Below, piece by piece: positions 22,210 through 30,666 of a DNA stretch of 34,010 bases. Source of the DNA: a virus; IMG/VR virus record IMGVR_UViG_3300007735_000647, positions 1-34,010 of that record. One strand, given 5' to 3'. How positions within the stretch are numbered: the first letter of the stretch is position 1; the number at the start of each line of letters is the position of its first letter. The position numbers and the translations under genes are program-made. The notes below the pieces were generated by a model that ran no database searches, was not told the DNA's origin, and saw only the letters and a program-made list of their open reading frames with translations.

Positions 22210-22252
22210 AAAACAATACTTTGTCTATTAATTTTTGTTTATATTTTGCCAT
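22103..22252 (-). CDS. Possible overlapping 49-residue ORF
   Basis: It starts two bases after the stop of the DUF6712-like gene (ATG at 22252), MAKYKQKLIDKVLFYDIQPT, then runs through the start of the 143-residue gene in another frame to TGA at 22105-22103. The start spacing is ideal and the first 15 codons fill the intergenic gap, but the rest is Asn/Lys-rich and could be chance. Either a real small overlapping gene or only an unused ORF. Confidence 0.25.
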   Translation of the reverse strand: MAKYKQKLIDKVLFYDIQPTDSRNTNIVGSKPNNKDGKKLNSKGVVKPR

Positions 22253-22254
22253 AT

Positions 22255-23052
22255 TTATCTATAAGTAAAAGAAAATATTTCATCAACTCCTACAACATCG
22301 CCAGTCGGTAAAGTGCAAGTAGTGCCATTAATTTGTAAATATAATGTGTTTGCCGTTGCTGCGTTTGTAACTCCTTTAACCAATCCTGACCTTGTTGCAA
22401 TTAACACTGTACTTGAAGCTGTCATATCAGGAATAGTAAATGAAGATACCCCTACCGTTGGTGTAATATACACCGTAAACGTACTGCCATTAGTTGCATT
22501 GTTACCACTAAAAGAACGGTTTTTAAAATCGCTAATATTTCTACCTAAATAAATAGGCGAAGTGTAACCCCTTAACTCTGGGAAAATAACATCGTAACCT
22601 GCACCCGTACTAAAATACTCACTATACATTGTGTAATTCTCACGCAAATAGTTAATCATTCTTTGCTTATAGAACTCTGCTGTTGACTTATAAGAACTTG
22701 CTATAAGTTCCAAATCGCCTCTTGACGGTGCGTTACTTTCTTCTGCTGTCTTTTGTAAAACACCCTTGCTAAAAAACTGATAACCTAAAGCCATTGGCAA
22801 TAGGCTCATAGTGTACCATACAAGGCTATCTGTGATGTAATTATCCAAAAGTATAGTTTCATTAACCGTTAAATTATCTGCCTCTACACCAGCCTGTAAA
22901 CGCAAATAAAGCGTACTACCTAAAGCCGTTTGTAAATACATATCTTGTGCTAACTTAATATGTGGTTTTAGTTGCTTACTATCAATAGCATCGCTTATGC
23001 CCGTTCTACTCTTTAAAGTAGTTTCATTAATGAATAAAACATTTGCACTCAT
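22255..23052 (-). CDS. Head-tail connector-like protein, DUF6712-like
   Basis: A 265-residue protein. The first 150 residues are helical, beginning MSANVLFINETTLKSRTGI and containing HIKLAQDMYLQTALGSTLYL, the conserved start of DUF6712-type proteins of Bacteroidota phages. Residues about 165-265 form a beta-rich extension (TFTVYITPTVGVSSFTIPDM), like a small Ig-like or stalk domain. It lies 2 bp after the portal gene and probably acts as an adaptor in the neck. Confidence 0.7.
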   Translation of the reverse strand: MSANVLFINETTLKSRTGISDAIDSKQLKPHIKLAQDMYLQTALGSTLYLRLQAGVEADNLTVNETILLDNYITDSLVWYTMSLLPMALGYQFFSKGVLQKTAEESNAPSRGDLELIASSYKSTAEFYKQRMINYLRENYTMYSEYFSTGAGYDVIFPELRGYTSPIYLGRNISDFKNRSFSGNNATNGSTFTVYITPTVGVSSFTIPDMTASSTVLIATRSGLVKGVTNAATANTLYLQINGTTCTLPTGDVVGVDEIFSFTYR

Positions 23053-23054
23053 AA

Positions 23055-25061
23055 TTAATTATTTTTTCTTACTACCGTTAAAGCAAACCACCTATGCCTA
23101 CAAAATGGACGGTGTGTTCCGTCTGGCTGTGTAAACCAACCACCTCGCCTATCCCATACCGAATAGCCTAACCTTTCGCTAATTGTTTCTATATCTGCTC
23201 TGCTATATAATCTATTTAACTCCATTAGCTTTGCACAAAATGGTCTGTTTTTATCGTCTTGTGGACCGTCATAACTATACCTTAATAGTATTTCAGTTGT
23301 TGTAGGCTTAGGTGCTTCAATGTTAATATTTGTTGCTGTCCTTTCTACAATTATATCTTCGCCTTGTTTTACATTTGATACGGTAAATATACCATTATCT
23401 TCCATACTAGTTAAAGCCTTTGCTATTACAGCCTTTTCAACTTTTAATGTACTTGCTAAAACTTCCGTTGTAATTCTTTTATCCTTTTTTATAAGGTTTA
23501 AAATATTACTTTCTAATTGGCTTAACTCTTGCACATCGGCAAAGTATTCCGATTGTATTGCATCCTTACGGCTTAATTCCTCAAAGCTATTTTTATCCTC
23601 ACCGAATTGTGCAAACTGCTCTAATAAGGCAAAGTCAATTTCATCTTCCATAGCAAATTGTGCATCGGAACTATTGTCATCTAAAAATAACCCTACCTCG
23701 TCATCGCTTATGCCAAATGAATTTTTAAGCATCATAGCCGCAGCTTGTCTTGTTATTTTGCCAGACTTGTATTTCCTTACTATCCTTTCTAATTGCTGAA
23801 ATTTACGCCCACTCATTCCTGCTAAATTCTCATTAACTGGTGCTATTGTATTTCCACTAATATCGGTTGTGTTGTCAATAATTGGCAAAGCACCCGTTGA
23901 ACGTACAGAAGGTAAAGTATAGTATTTTTGGTCCACACCTAACTTATCCAAAAAGTATTCTCTAGGCATTACATCTAACAACAACTCATCTCTTAAATTA
24001 AATCCTAAAGGCTCAACTGGTGTTATTTTGTAACCCGTTGCATCACCCATTAATGTCAATAATTTATTAAATACTTCCTCGTGTTGTTGCTGCCTTTCTG
24101 CTACGTATGTGTTGTTAAATATTTCGTAACTATCCCTAATCTCACTACTGCCACCCAACTGCCCTTCAGTCTTTATACCGAATAACATTGGCGAAGTAAT
24201 TTGATGCCCCGCAAAAATCTCTTGTTGTATTAAATTATTGATATTAGTAAAATCTTCCTTAGTAAGCATTGTTTGTGACAATGGTATTACCTCTGCTGCT
24301 GTATCTTTGCTCTTATTAAAAAACAATAATACCCTATCGCCCTCGCTACCCGTAAACTTCTTTTTAATATCTTTCTCTACTTGCTCTTTTTGTTCCTCAT
24401 TAGGCTCACCATTATTTAAGTTGATAGCAGTCGTTGCCACAAACCCGTCCTTTGCATTACCTAAAATATGCCTACTAACTTGCACATCACTTTCTATATA
24501 ATTAAGGGCTTGGTAGTAATTAGGTGTAGGGTATATCTCATCGCCTGGATTGTATTGTTTTACAAATAATACTTGCGACGGGTTATCCTTATTGTATGTC
24601 CCACTAAATGCTGGGTAAGCTCTTGCCTTTTCTCTATTATCTTGCCAATCATTTTTTACATAAAAACAATTTTGCTCTTTGTTAGTACGTACCTTTTTAA
24701 AGTCTAAGTGGTAAACATCTTTTATCTTGCCCTCTAAATTGTAAATTATTTGTAAATAATAACCACAAAATATCTCGTCATCCTTTACTGCTTTCTTAAA
24801 TATATTGTTAAAGGTTTCGCCTTGTGTATTTGCCATTAAATCTTTAGGAAAATTAAAGCCTTTACCGTAAATGTAATTAGACTTTCCTTTGATTATAGCA
24901 CCGTGCTTAGAACTTTCTTTGTAAAGATTAAGCAAGTAATCGGGGTAATCGTTATTTGCACCATACTGAATATACCCTTGCCCCTTACGTTCCTCAAACT
25001 TTGGTTGCTCTGCTTTGGCAAACTTTACAGAAATTAAGTTATATTTTCCTATGTTATCCAT
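23055..25061 (-). CDS. Portal protein with C-terminal head-morphogenesis-like extension
   Basis: This 668-residue protein has the portal core in its first 400 residues: YIQYGANNDYPDYLLNLY (about 27-44), GKSNYIYGKGFNF, a YLQIIYN segment and the HQITSPMLFGI clip-stem region (about 285). Portal proteins form the DNA channel at one capsid vertex. After a low-complexity linker, residues about 520-585 hold a winged-helix-like segment (RITTEVLASTLKVEKAVIAK), and about 605-660 a Cys/His motif (NRPFCAKLMELNRLYSR, GTHRPFCRHRW) resembling the C-terminus of SPP1 gp7/Mu F-like head morphogenesis proteins. The fusion appears to combine two proteins that are separate in many phages. It overlaps the upstream gene by 8 bp. 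Confidence 0.85.
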   Translation of the reverse strand: MDNIGKYNLISVKFAKAEQPKFEERKGQGYIQYGANNDYPDYLLNLYKESSKHGAIIKGKSNYIYGKGFNFPKDLMANTQGETFNNIFKKAVKDDEIFCGYYLQIIYNLEGKIKDVYHLDFKKVRTNKEQNCFYVKNDWQDNREKARAYPAFSGTYNKDNPSQVLFVKQYNPGDEIYPTPNYYQALNYIESDVQVSRHILGNAKDGFVATTAINLNNGEPNEEQKEQVEKDIKKKFTGSEGDRVLLFFNKSKDTAAEVIPLSQTMLTKEDFTNINNLIQQEIFAGHQITSPMLFGIKTEGQLGGSSEIRDSYEIFNNTYVAERQQQHEEVFNKLLTLMGDATGYKITPVEPLGFNLRDELLLDVMPREYFLDKLGVDQKYYTLPSVRSTGALPIIDNTTDISGNTIAPVNENLAGMSGRKFQQLERIVRKYKSGKITRQAAAMMLKNSFGISDDEVGLFLDDNSSDAQFAMEDEIDFALLEQFAQFGEDKNSFEELSRKDAIQSEYFADVQELSQLESNILNLIKKDKRITTEVLASTLKVEKAVIAKALTSMEDNGIFTVSNVKQGEDIIVERTATNINIEAPKPTTTEILLRYSYDGPQDDKNRPFCAKLMELNRLYSRADIETISERLGYSVWDRRGGWFTQPDGTHRPFCRHRWFALTVVRKNN

Positions 25062-25425
25062 TGTATGTTTTAAAGTCGTTAGATTGTTCTGCGTATTCCG
25101 TTGGTGTAAATTCTGTTGACGGGTTTAAATACATATATCCCGTTTCAACTATTACACCGTAAGTAGGTGAACTTGGATATGTTCCTGTAAACTCCTTAAT
25201 ACTATATGTATAAAAACCCGTTGTTGATGTACTAAAGTAAGTATTAACTACCACACTAGCTTTATCATATCTATCCGTTGTACTTGTGTTTGTTATTGGT
25301 ATAATTACAACCTCGTTAGTTTCTCTATTTGTAAAAGTAAATAAAAATTTCGGAACTGATAAGGTTGCATTTTCAGTTCCCGTAAAGTATATTGTTTGCG
25401 TAAGTCCTTTTGTTAAATTTATCAT
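25054..25425 (-). CDS. Small beta-sandwich structural protein
   Basis: A 123-residue protein of alternating strands (FLFTFTNRETNEVVIIPI, GFYTYSIKEFTGTY), like the Ig-like head or tail decoration proteins near capsid genes in Bacteroidota phages. It starts just after a terminator (25429-25456) and overlaps portal by 8 bp. Role inferred from location. Confidence 0.6.
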   Translation of the reverse strand: MINLTKGLTQTIYFTGTENATLSVPKFLFTFTNRETNEVVIIPITNTSTTDRYDKASVVVNTYFSTSTTGFYTYSIKEFTGTYPSSPTYGVIVETGYMYLNPSTEFTPTEYAEQSNDFKTYNG

Positions 25426-25428
25426 ATT

Positions 25429-25456
25429 AAAAAACCCCTGCTTTCACAGGCAGGGG
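25429..25456 (-). terminator. Terminator after the 172-residue structural gene
   Basis: On the minus strand CCCCTGC/GCAGGGG (7 bp, 8-nt loop) is followed by six T. Placed 24 bp after the stop at 25481; it may lower expression of portal relative to the preceding genes. Confidence 0.85.
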
Positions 25457-25480
25457 CTGAACTTTTAATTGTTATTGTTA

Positions 25481-25999
25481 TTAACCAGCGGTTTCTAAAG
25501 CTGCACCAACATTACTTGCTACTACAAAGAAATCTTCTAATTCAGTACCTTCAAACTTTAATACATAGCCGTTAGCATCACCAGCCGCTGCACCTGTTGC
25601 TCCCGTAGAAGCACCTAAGTACATACCATACTGCTTACCATACATTCTGTAAGTACCGTCTTTATCTTTAGTTACTATTACTACTTTGTTTTTTGCTAAA
25701 GTTGTAATTACGTTTCTTGTGGTTGCATCTCTTTTGTTGATAGGGAAATCAACCATTTGCTCAAAAAACAATGTACCGTTTTCTGTTGAACCCGTTGGGT
25801 TACTTGAAGCTGTTGCACTTGATTTTGTAGGAACTTCAAACTTGTAAAATTTCTTACCTGAAGCTTTTGTAATTCCTGTAACAGTACCAGAAGCATCTAA
25901 CATAGTAACGTTGCCAAACTCGGCAAAATATACTGCATCAATACCACCAACACCATCTCTACAATCTATTGTGTAACCTGCTGTTATTGCACAAGGCAT
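25481..25999 (-). CDS. Abundant structural protein, probable major tail (tube) protein
   Basis: A 172-residue protein, rich in Gly, Ala and Thr, with a FEQMVDFPINKRDATTRNVI segment and later YRMYGKQYGMYLGAS. Such a pattern is typical of small tail tube proteins in Bacteroidota phages. It is bracketed by two strong terminators, downstream of the major capsid gene, which suggests separate high expression. Tail tube is favoured over a head decoration protein, but motif evidence is limited. Confidence 0.55.
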   Translation of the reverse strand: MPCAITAGYTIDCRDGVGGIDAVYFAEFGNVTMLDASGTVTGITKASGKKFYKFEVPTKSSATASSNPTGSTENGTLFFEQMVDFPINKRDATTRNVITTLAKNKVVIVTKDKDGTYRMYGKQYGMYLGASTGATGAAAGDANGYVLKFEGTELEDFFVVASNVGAALETAG

Positions 26000-26012
26000 A
26001 TTATTTAGTATT

Positions 26013-26044
26013 AAAAAAGGGCAGCGTTTTGCACCGCCCTTTTT
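26013..26044. terminator. Terminator after the major capsid gene
   Basis: AAAAAGGGC pairs with GCCCTTTTT around a 13-nt loop, so a T run follows the stem on both strands. It begins 17 bp after the capsid gene stop. Confidence 0.88.
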
Positions 26045-26060
26045 GGTTAAAAATTATTTA

Positions 26061-27026
26061 TTATATAGCTGACTTAAACTTAACACATTCATTTGTGAAT
26101 GCTACGTTAACACCCATTTTCCACTCTGCTCTAAATCTTACATCGTTGTTATCTTCGCTATACCACATTTTGTAGCTGTTCTCTTCGTTTACTAAATCAA
26201 CCGCTAAAGCAATATTTGATACGCTTATTGCATAAGCATCACCTATTGAATTTAAACCGTTTACAGGTACAACTTCGATTGAAGTTCCTGGCAAAGTAAA
26301 TACTCTATCTTCTTTATCTTGTGGGTTGTAAGCATAAAGGTTTAATGCTCTGTAAGCCATTATAAGCAATCTAAACCAATCGTCACCTACGAATATCTTA
26401 ACATCACCCTTATTTAATACTGCAACAGGAATAGCTTTGTAGATACCTTCTGTTGCTGCTACTACGTTAGTTGCGTTAATAGTTGCAATCGGTGAACCAC
26501 TTACACCTGTGTAACCAGATACGTTAGCATCAACTGGTGAACCTGCATCAATCAATTTAACTAAACCGTCAAACTTATTAAGGTTTGCAGTAACCGATGC
26601 TGTATCACCTTGCCATATTGCAGTTTCTAATTGAGCTGCAATACGAATGTTTTTCTTATCTAAGAATGCTTTTTGGAAATCTGCATTACCAAAATCTTCT
26701 GTTGTGCTACCTGCTTTTAAAGCCTCTTGTGTAAAGTAAGCCTCTAAGTCTTTAGGGCAAATTTTTTCTTCAACTTTAATCTTACCAACTGTAACTGTAC
26801 GTTGTGTGAAAGTAGTTGTACCACTTGCATCAAACGAACAACTTTGAGTTGCAAACACAGCGTCCGTATCCATTAACGGAATAGCTTGTGAACTTTTTAC
26901 GTTTGGTAGTACGATACCACCTTTGATAATCATCTCTTGCGTTCTTGCACCAAAAACCGCAGAGGTTAATAGGGGCTGTACGCTTTGTCTAGTATACGCC
27001 GTTAAACTACCTAATGATAATGCCAT
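26061..27026 (-). CDS. Major capsid protein
   Basis: A 321-residue protein located after protease and scaffold genes and before a strong terminator. It has a long N-terminal helical arm (SLTAYTRQSVQPLLTSAVFG), a conserved strand pair (TVTVGKIKVEEKICPKDLEAYFTQEALKAG, about 77-106) and a helical stretch FLDKKNIRIAAQLETAIWQGD (about 126-146), followed by the beta-rich A-domain with DVKIFVGDDWFRLLI. This layout fits an HK97-like coat protein of Bacteroidota phages. No cleavage site can be assigned with certainty. Confidence 0.82.
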   Translation of the reverse strand: MALSLGSLTAYTRQSVQPLLTSAVFGARTQEMIIKGGIVLPNVKSSQAIPLMDTDAVFATQSCSFDASGTTTFTQRTVTVGKIKVEEKICPKDLEAYFTQEALKAGSTTEDFGNADFQKAFLDKKNIRIAAQLETAIWQGDTASVTANLNKFDGLVKLIDAGSPVDANVSGYTGVSGSPIATINATNVVAATEGIYKAIPVAVLNKGDVKIFVGDDWFRLLIMAYRALNLYAYNPQDKEDRVFTLPGTSIEVVPVNGLNSIGDAYAISVSNIALAVDLVNEENSYKMWYSEDNNDVRFRAEWKMGVNVAFTNECVKFKSAI

Positions 27027-27045
27027 CTCTTTTTTGTTTTATTTT

Positions 27046-27666
27046 TTAATTAAATAATATTGTACTTGCTTTTATTTTTTCTGTATCAACTGCTTTAAAA
27101 GTATTAGCTACTTTAGCCGCAGGGTCTGCTTGAGCCGCAGGTGCATCCACCATTAATTGCCCAAACTGTAATAATTTTTCAATCATTTCTTTATGCTTAC
27201 TTAATTCTGTTTTGTAAGCACCTAATTGATTTTCATTTGCTGCAAATCTTTGCTCGTAAGCACTTAACTTAGCTTCGTAAGATGCAAACTTTTCGTTAGT
27301 AGATGTTTCAAATGCTGTAAATTTAGCACCCATATCTTCATAAGAAGGTTTCATTTTTTTAGCTTCTTCAACTACATTTAATGTAGGGTCAACCATTTCA
27401 GGCATTTGTATTGCAGAAATAACTCCGTTATCGCCAATAGTTAATTTATGACCGTCTGCAAGTTCAAGTACACCAACTAAAGCTGGGTTACCGTCAATCA
27501 TTACAATACCACCAACTTCTAACTTATCAATCAATACTGTACCACCACCCATAATTTCATATTCTTTTGGTTCTGTTGGTACATCCATTGGAGCTGCTGC
27601 TGCAACTGGTGCTATTAAATCATTAAACACTTGTTTAACTTTTACTAATATTTGTTGTGCGTCCAT
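27046..27666 (-). CDS. Capsid scaffolding-like protein
   Basis: A 206-residue protein. The N-terminal part is a beta-rich module with Gly/Asp turns (LIDKLEVGGIVMIDGNPALV, then ADGHKLTIGDNG); the C-terminal part is a coiled coil (about 115-170, with FTAFETSTNEKFASYEAKLS) typical of scaffolds. Located between prohead protease and capsid genes, the standard order. The AT box precedes the start. Confidence 0.7.
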   Translation of the reverse strand: MDAQQILVKVKQVFNDLIAPVAAAAPMDVPTEPKEYEIMGGGTVLIDKLEVGGIVMIDGNPALVGVLELADGHKLTIGDNGVISAIQMPEMVDPTLNVVEEAKKMKPSYEDMGAKFTAFETSTNEKFASYEAKLSAYEQRFAANENQLGAYKTELSKHKEMIEKLLQFGQLMVDAPAAQADPAAKVANTFKAVDTEKIKASTILFN

Positions 27667-27681
27667 AATATATTATATATT

Positions 27682-28266
27682 TTATTTTACTTTGTTTAAA
27701 ATTGCAGATAATTGTGCTAACATAGCTTCGGCATTACTAGTAGGTTCTACATAATCAAACAACCCCTCAACACTAAAACCCTGAAATTCACCACTTGTAA
27801 CTTTATTCCATATTGCAGCGTTATCAATTTTGTACATACCAAACCAAGTACCGTCTGGTAAATCGCTATAAGCATCAATAGGCTTTACACCCCACTTCTC
27901 ATTTGTAATAAAAGCACCAAACATTGTAACGCCTTCAACCTTTTTTTTAGGGTCGTGCATTTCGTTTACATTATTTTGATACCCTTTCTTTGCAAACTTT
28001 ATAGCAATGCTTTCAATAGTTTGTGCTGAAAACTTAACATAGTGTTCACCAAACTTATCCGACTGCCTATATATAAGTTGGTTAGGTATCATTAACGGTC
28101 CAACTAAAACGTGGTCGCTTTCCGATAATACTTTAAACTTTACTAACTCATTAAAGGCTAAAAAATTCCTTTTGATAGCAGGGCTATCTACTAAAGCAAC
28201 AAAAGATACTTCCGCATCGTCTTGTTGTTTTTCGTTAATCTGTAATTCGTAAATAGGAAAATCCAT
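27682..28266 (-). CDS. Prohead serine protease, XkdF-like
   Basis: A 194-residue protein that resembles XkdF-type phage proteases. Segments in order: VSFVALVDSPAIKRNFLAF, VGPLMIPNQLIYR, HYVKFSAQTIESIAIKFAKK, NEMHDPKKKVEGVTMFGAFI (about 100-120, with the likely catalytic His) and SGEFQGFSVEGLFDYV (Ser). The His and Ser positions fit the expected herpes-type assemblin fold order. It would process scaffold and coat. Next gene upstream in transcription is the tape measure, separated by 150 bp that hold a plus-strand ORF. Confidence 0.85.
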   Translation of the reverse strand: MDFPIYELQINEKQQDDAEVSFVALVDSPAIKRNFLAFNELVKFKVLSESDHVLVGPLMIPNQLIYRQSDKFGEHYVKFSAQTIESIAIKFAKKGYQNNVNEMHDPKKKVEGVTMFGAFITNEKWGVKPIDAYSDLPDGTWFGMYKIDNAAIWNKVTSGEFQGFSVEGLFDYVEPTSNAEAMLAQLSAILNKVK

Positions 28267-28309
28267 ACATTATAATATATAAAGTAAAAAATAATGTTTA
28301 TTTTTGTCT

Positions 28310-28423
28310 ATGGCTAAAATTATAAAGCGTTGGCATATTTATTATCTTAATACGGGAACTAAATTAATAGCCATACATTCCCGTTATCATAATTGGGAAG
28401 GCTTTTTTATATTCCTTAATTGA
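28310..28423 (+). CDS. 37-residue plus-strand ORF in the late operon (moron candidate)
   Basis: The ORF reads MAKIIKRWHIYYLNTG, TKLIAIHSRYHNWEGF, then FIFLN. It is the only plus-strand gene candidate within the minus-strand structural cluster, filling a 150-bp gap and overlapping the tape measure stop by 8 bp. A TAnnTTTG element (TATTTTTG, 28299-28306) lies just four bases before the ATG, so the transcript would be nearly leaderless. Composition looks protein-like (aromatic, basic), but it may be chance. Confidence 0.4.
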   Translation: MAKIIKRWHIYYLNTGTKLIAIHSRYHNWEGFFIFLN

Positions 28424-30665
28424 TACGTGAAGCACGATTAAGCCTTCTTATCCGTTCTTGGTTATTACTTACATCCGTTTCAAGTACGTATGCTCTATTA
28501 GCTGCATTACCAACAGCATTAATACTAGATTGACTTAGGTTAGTTACTTGTGCTTGTGGTGCTAATGGTGCAGTAGCCGAAACGCTTGGCATTGATAAAC
28601 TAGCACTTCCTGTGCTACCTCCACCGCCACCGCCTTTGGGTACTTGTACTTTAAGAATATTCCTAACCGCTGCAAAACCAGCAAGACCTGTAACTATTGC
28701 TTGTGCTATTGCATATCCTGGAACTGGCACACCTGAAAACGCTTTAAGTTGCCCTGCAATAGCGGAGTAAGTATTTATTAATGATGCTGCAACTGCCATT
28801 GCTTTACCCGCTGCCGTTTCTTTTCCAATTATATCGGACAAAGCCGTTAACCCATCAGCAGTTGCTTTAAGCATTAATTGTCTATGTTCAAATTCTTTTT
28901 GTGCAATAGCCTTTTTTGCAACCGCTGCCTCATCATTAATTTTTACTAGGTTATTAGTGTGGTTTTGTTCTAGTAATTCTAACTCCCCTTTCTGTCCAGA
29001 TTTTTGTTCTTTCTCAATTAAATATGCTGCATTCTCCGCTTCAAGTTTAGCCGCTGCAATATTTTCAATTTTTAAATACGCTGCCTCTGGACTGTCCTCT
29101 CCCGATGCTGCATTAACCCGTAGCACCTCTGCAAGTTTAGCATCGTTATTTGCTTTTATATCAACAAGTTCTTTTTCCCTCCCCGCTTTTGTAAGAGCCT
29201 CTTTTGCTTTCCTATCCTCCTCATCTTTAATTGCCTTTGCAGTTAATAAATCGCCTTGTAAAACTTGGTACTTTTTATCAATTAATAAAGCCCTTTTTTC
29301 GTACTCTTCTTTAGTTATTTCTTTGCTATTTAAAAATGCAAGTTGTGCATCAATCTCTTTTTGGTGCTTATCTTCTAATTCTAATTGCGACTTTGTAAAC
29401 TCATTTTTTACAGCCAATAATCTATTCTCTTCAATTAAAGCATCTGTATTTTTTAATTGTTGTACCCGTATTTCTTCTGCTTTCTTTGCAGCCTCTAGTT
29501 TGTCTTTAGCCGCTTTGTCATCAATTTTTTTTGCTTTAGCTACCGTCTTTTCCTTTATATCGGTTATTTTTATAGCATTATCCTTTTCTAATTGTTCTGC
29601 TTGTGTACCTAGTTTTAATCCCTCTTGGTATAATGCCTCCGAATTTTTTTTTGCATTTTCTTTTGCAAGTTCAGTACCTTTCTTTTGACCTTCTGCAATA
29701 GTACTTGAAAACCCAGCCACACTACCTAAGTTTAATTTTACTGAAGCCGTAATTTTATCAAATAAACTTACATTATCTTCATTTGCAGCTACAATTCCTT
29801 TTGCTGCCTCATCCGCTGACTTTGCAAACAAAGCGTTTGCTTGTGCTTTCAAACCCATTATTTGAATGTAAACACCTGCCTTTTTATTGTAAAGGTCTTC
29901 AGCCTGTTCTAAATTTTTTGCTTTGCCTAGCGTATCGCCTAGCGTAGCATTGTAAATATCTAAAGCCTCTTTTTTAGAAAGTACCCCAGCCTTAGCATTA
30001 TCAAAAGCTGCCCTAACTTGATTGGTTTTTTCAATCGCTGTCTTTGCCCCACTTTCAAAATCTTTTATAGTATCGTTATATGCTTTTTGTGCAACAGTTG
30101 CAAACCCTAAAGCCGTTTTAACTTTATCAAAGTTTGCAATTAATATACCCAAGCCAACTACTAAAGCACCTATTCCCGTTGATATAATTGCACCTCTTAA
30201 AGTTGAAAATGCTGTTACAACTTTTTGAACGATAGTAGTTCCTAATATTTTAAAGCTATCAACTGCACCTGCAATTCCGCTTAGCCCTTGTTGTATAGCC
30301 ATTGCAGATTGAACTTTTAAAAGCAATTTTTCAGTTTCTTTACTTTCAACACCTAGCAAACCCATAGCACCAGAGTACGCAGAAAACCCAGCAACAACAC
30401 CTTGTACTGCACCGCCTAATGCTACAAACTTTTTATCTGGGTTAAATGTTTCTGCCAACGCTTTAGCATCGCCAATACTATCTTTTAACCCTGCTACTTT
30501 CATAGCAGCCGATTGTGCTTGACTTGATGCAAGTCCAAACTTATCAGCCATTGCAACAAGTTCGCTTTGTGCTTCCCTTAATTGTTTTTTAAAATTGCCT
30601 ACCGATTGCCCTGCTGCATCTAAGCCATCAACTTTTATTTCTGCACCTATTACTACTTTTGCCAT
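28416..30665 (-). CDS. Tail tape measure protein
   Basis: A 749-residue protein of mostly helix. It opens with AEIKVDGLDAAGQSVGNFKK and a long coiled-coil-like region. Hydrophobic segments follow, at about 85-105 (LGGAVQGVVAGFSAYSGAMG) and 160-180 (IISTGIGALVVGLGILIANF). Long charged coiled coils run from about 370 to 540, a second hydrophobic stretch at about 620-670, and a Gly-rich tail. This is the usual layout of phage tape measure proteins, which set tail length; 749 residues suggest a tail of roughly 110 nm by the usual 1.5 angstrom per residue. It follows the large tail protein gene by one base. Confidence 0.87.
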   Translation of the reverse strand: MAKVVIGAEIKVDGLDAAGQSVGNFKKQLREAQSELVAMADKFGLASSQAQSAAMKVAGLKDSIGDAKALAETFNPDKKFVALGGAVQGVVAGFSAYSGAMGLLGVESKETEKLLLKVQSAMAIQQGLSGIAGAVDSFKILGTTIVQKVVTAFSTLRGAIISTGIGALVVGLGILIANFDKVKTALGFATVAQKAYNDTIKDFESGAKTAIEKTNQVRAAFDNAKAGVLSKKEALDIYNATLGDTLGKAKNLEQAEDLYNKKAGVYIQIMGLKAQANALFAKSADEAAKGIVAANEDNVSLFDKITASVKLNLGSVAGFSSTIAEGQKKGTELAKENAKKNSEALYQEGLKLGTQAEQLEKDNAIKITDIKEKTVAKAKKIDDKAAKDKLEAAKKAEEIRVQQLKNTDALIEENRLLAVKNEFTKSQLELEDKHQKEIDAQLAFLNSKEITKEEYEKRALLIDKKYQVLQGDLLTAKAIKDEEDRKAKEALTKAGREKELVDIKANNDAKLAEVLRVNAASGEDSPEAAYLKIENIAAAKLEAENAAYLIEKEQKSGQKGELELLEQNHTNNLVKINDEAAVAKKAIAQKEFEHRQLMLKATADGLTALSDIIGKETAAGKAMAVAASLINTYSAIAGQLKAFSGVPVPGYAIAQAIVTGLAGFAAVRNILKVQVPKGGGGGGSTGSASLSMPSVSATAPLAPQAQVTNLSQSSINAVGNAANRAYVLETDVSNNQERIRRLNRASRIN

Positions 30666-30666
30666 T

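Noticed and set aside
28957-29688. 243-codon plus-strand ORF opposite the tape measure gene
   Set aside because: It is the antisense of a Lys/Glu/Ala coiled-coil region, which lacks stop codons in the opposite frame. The translation is Ser/Phe-rich low complexity with no promoter and no neighbours on that strand.
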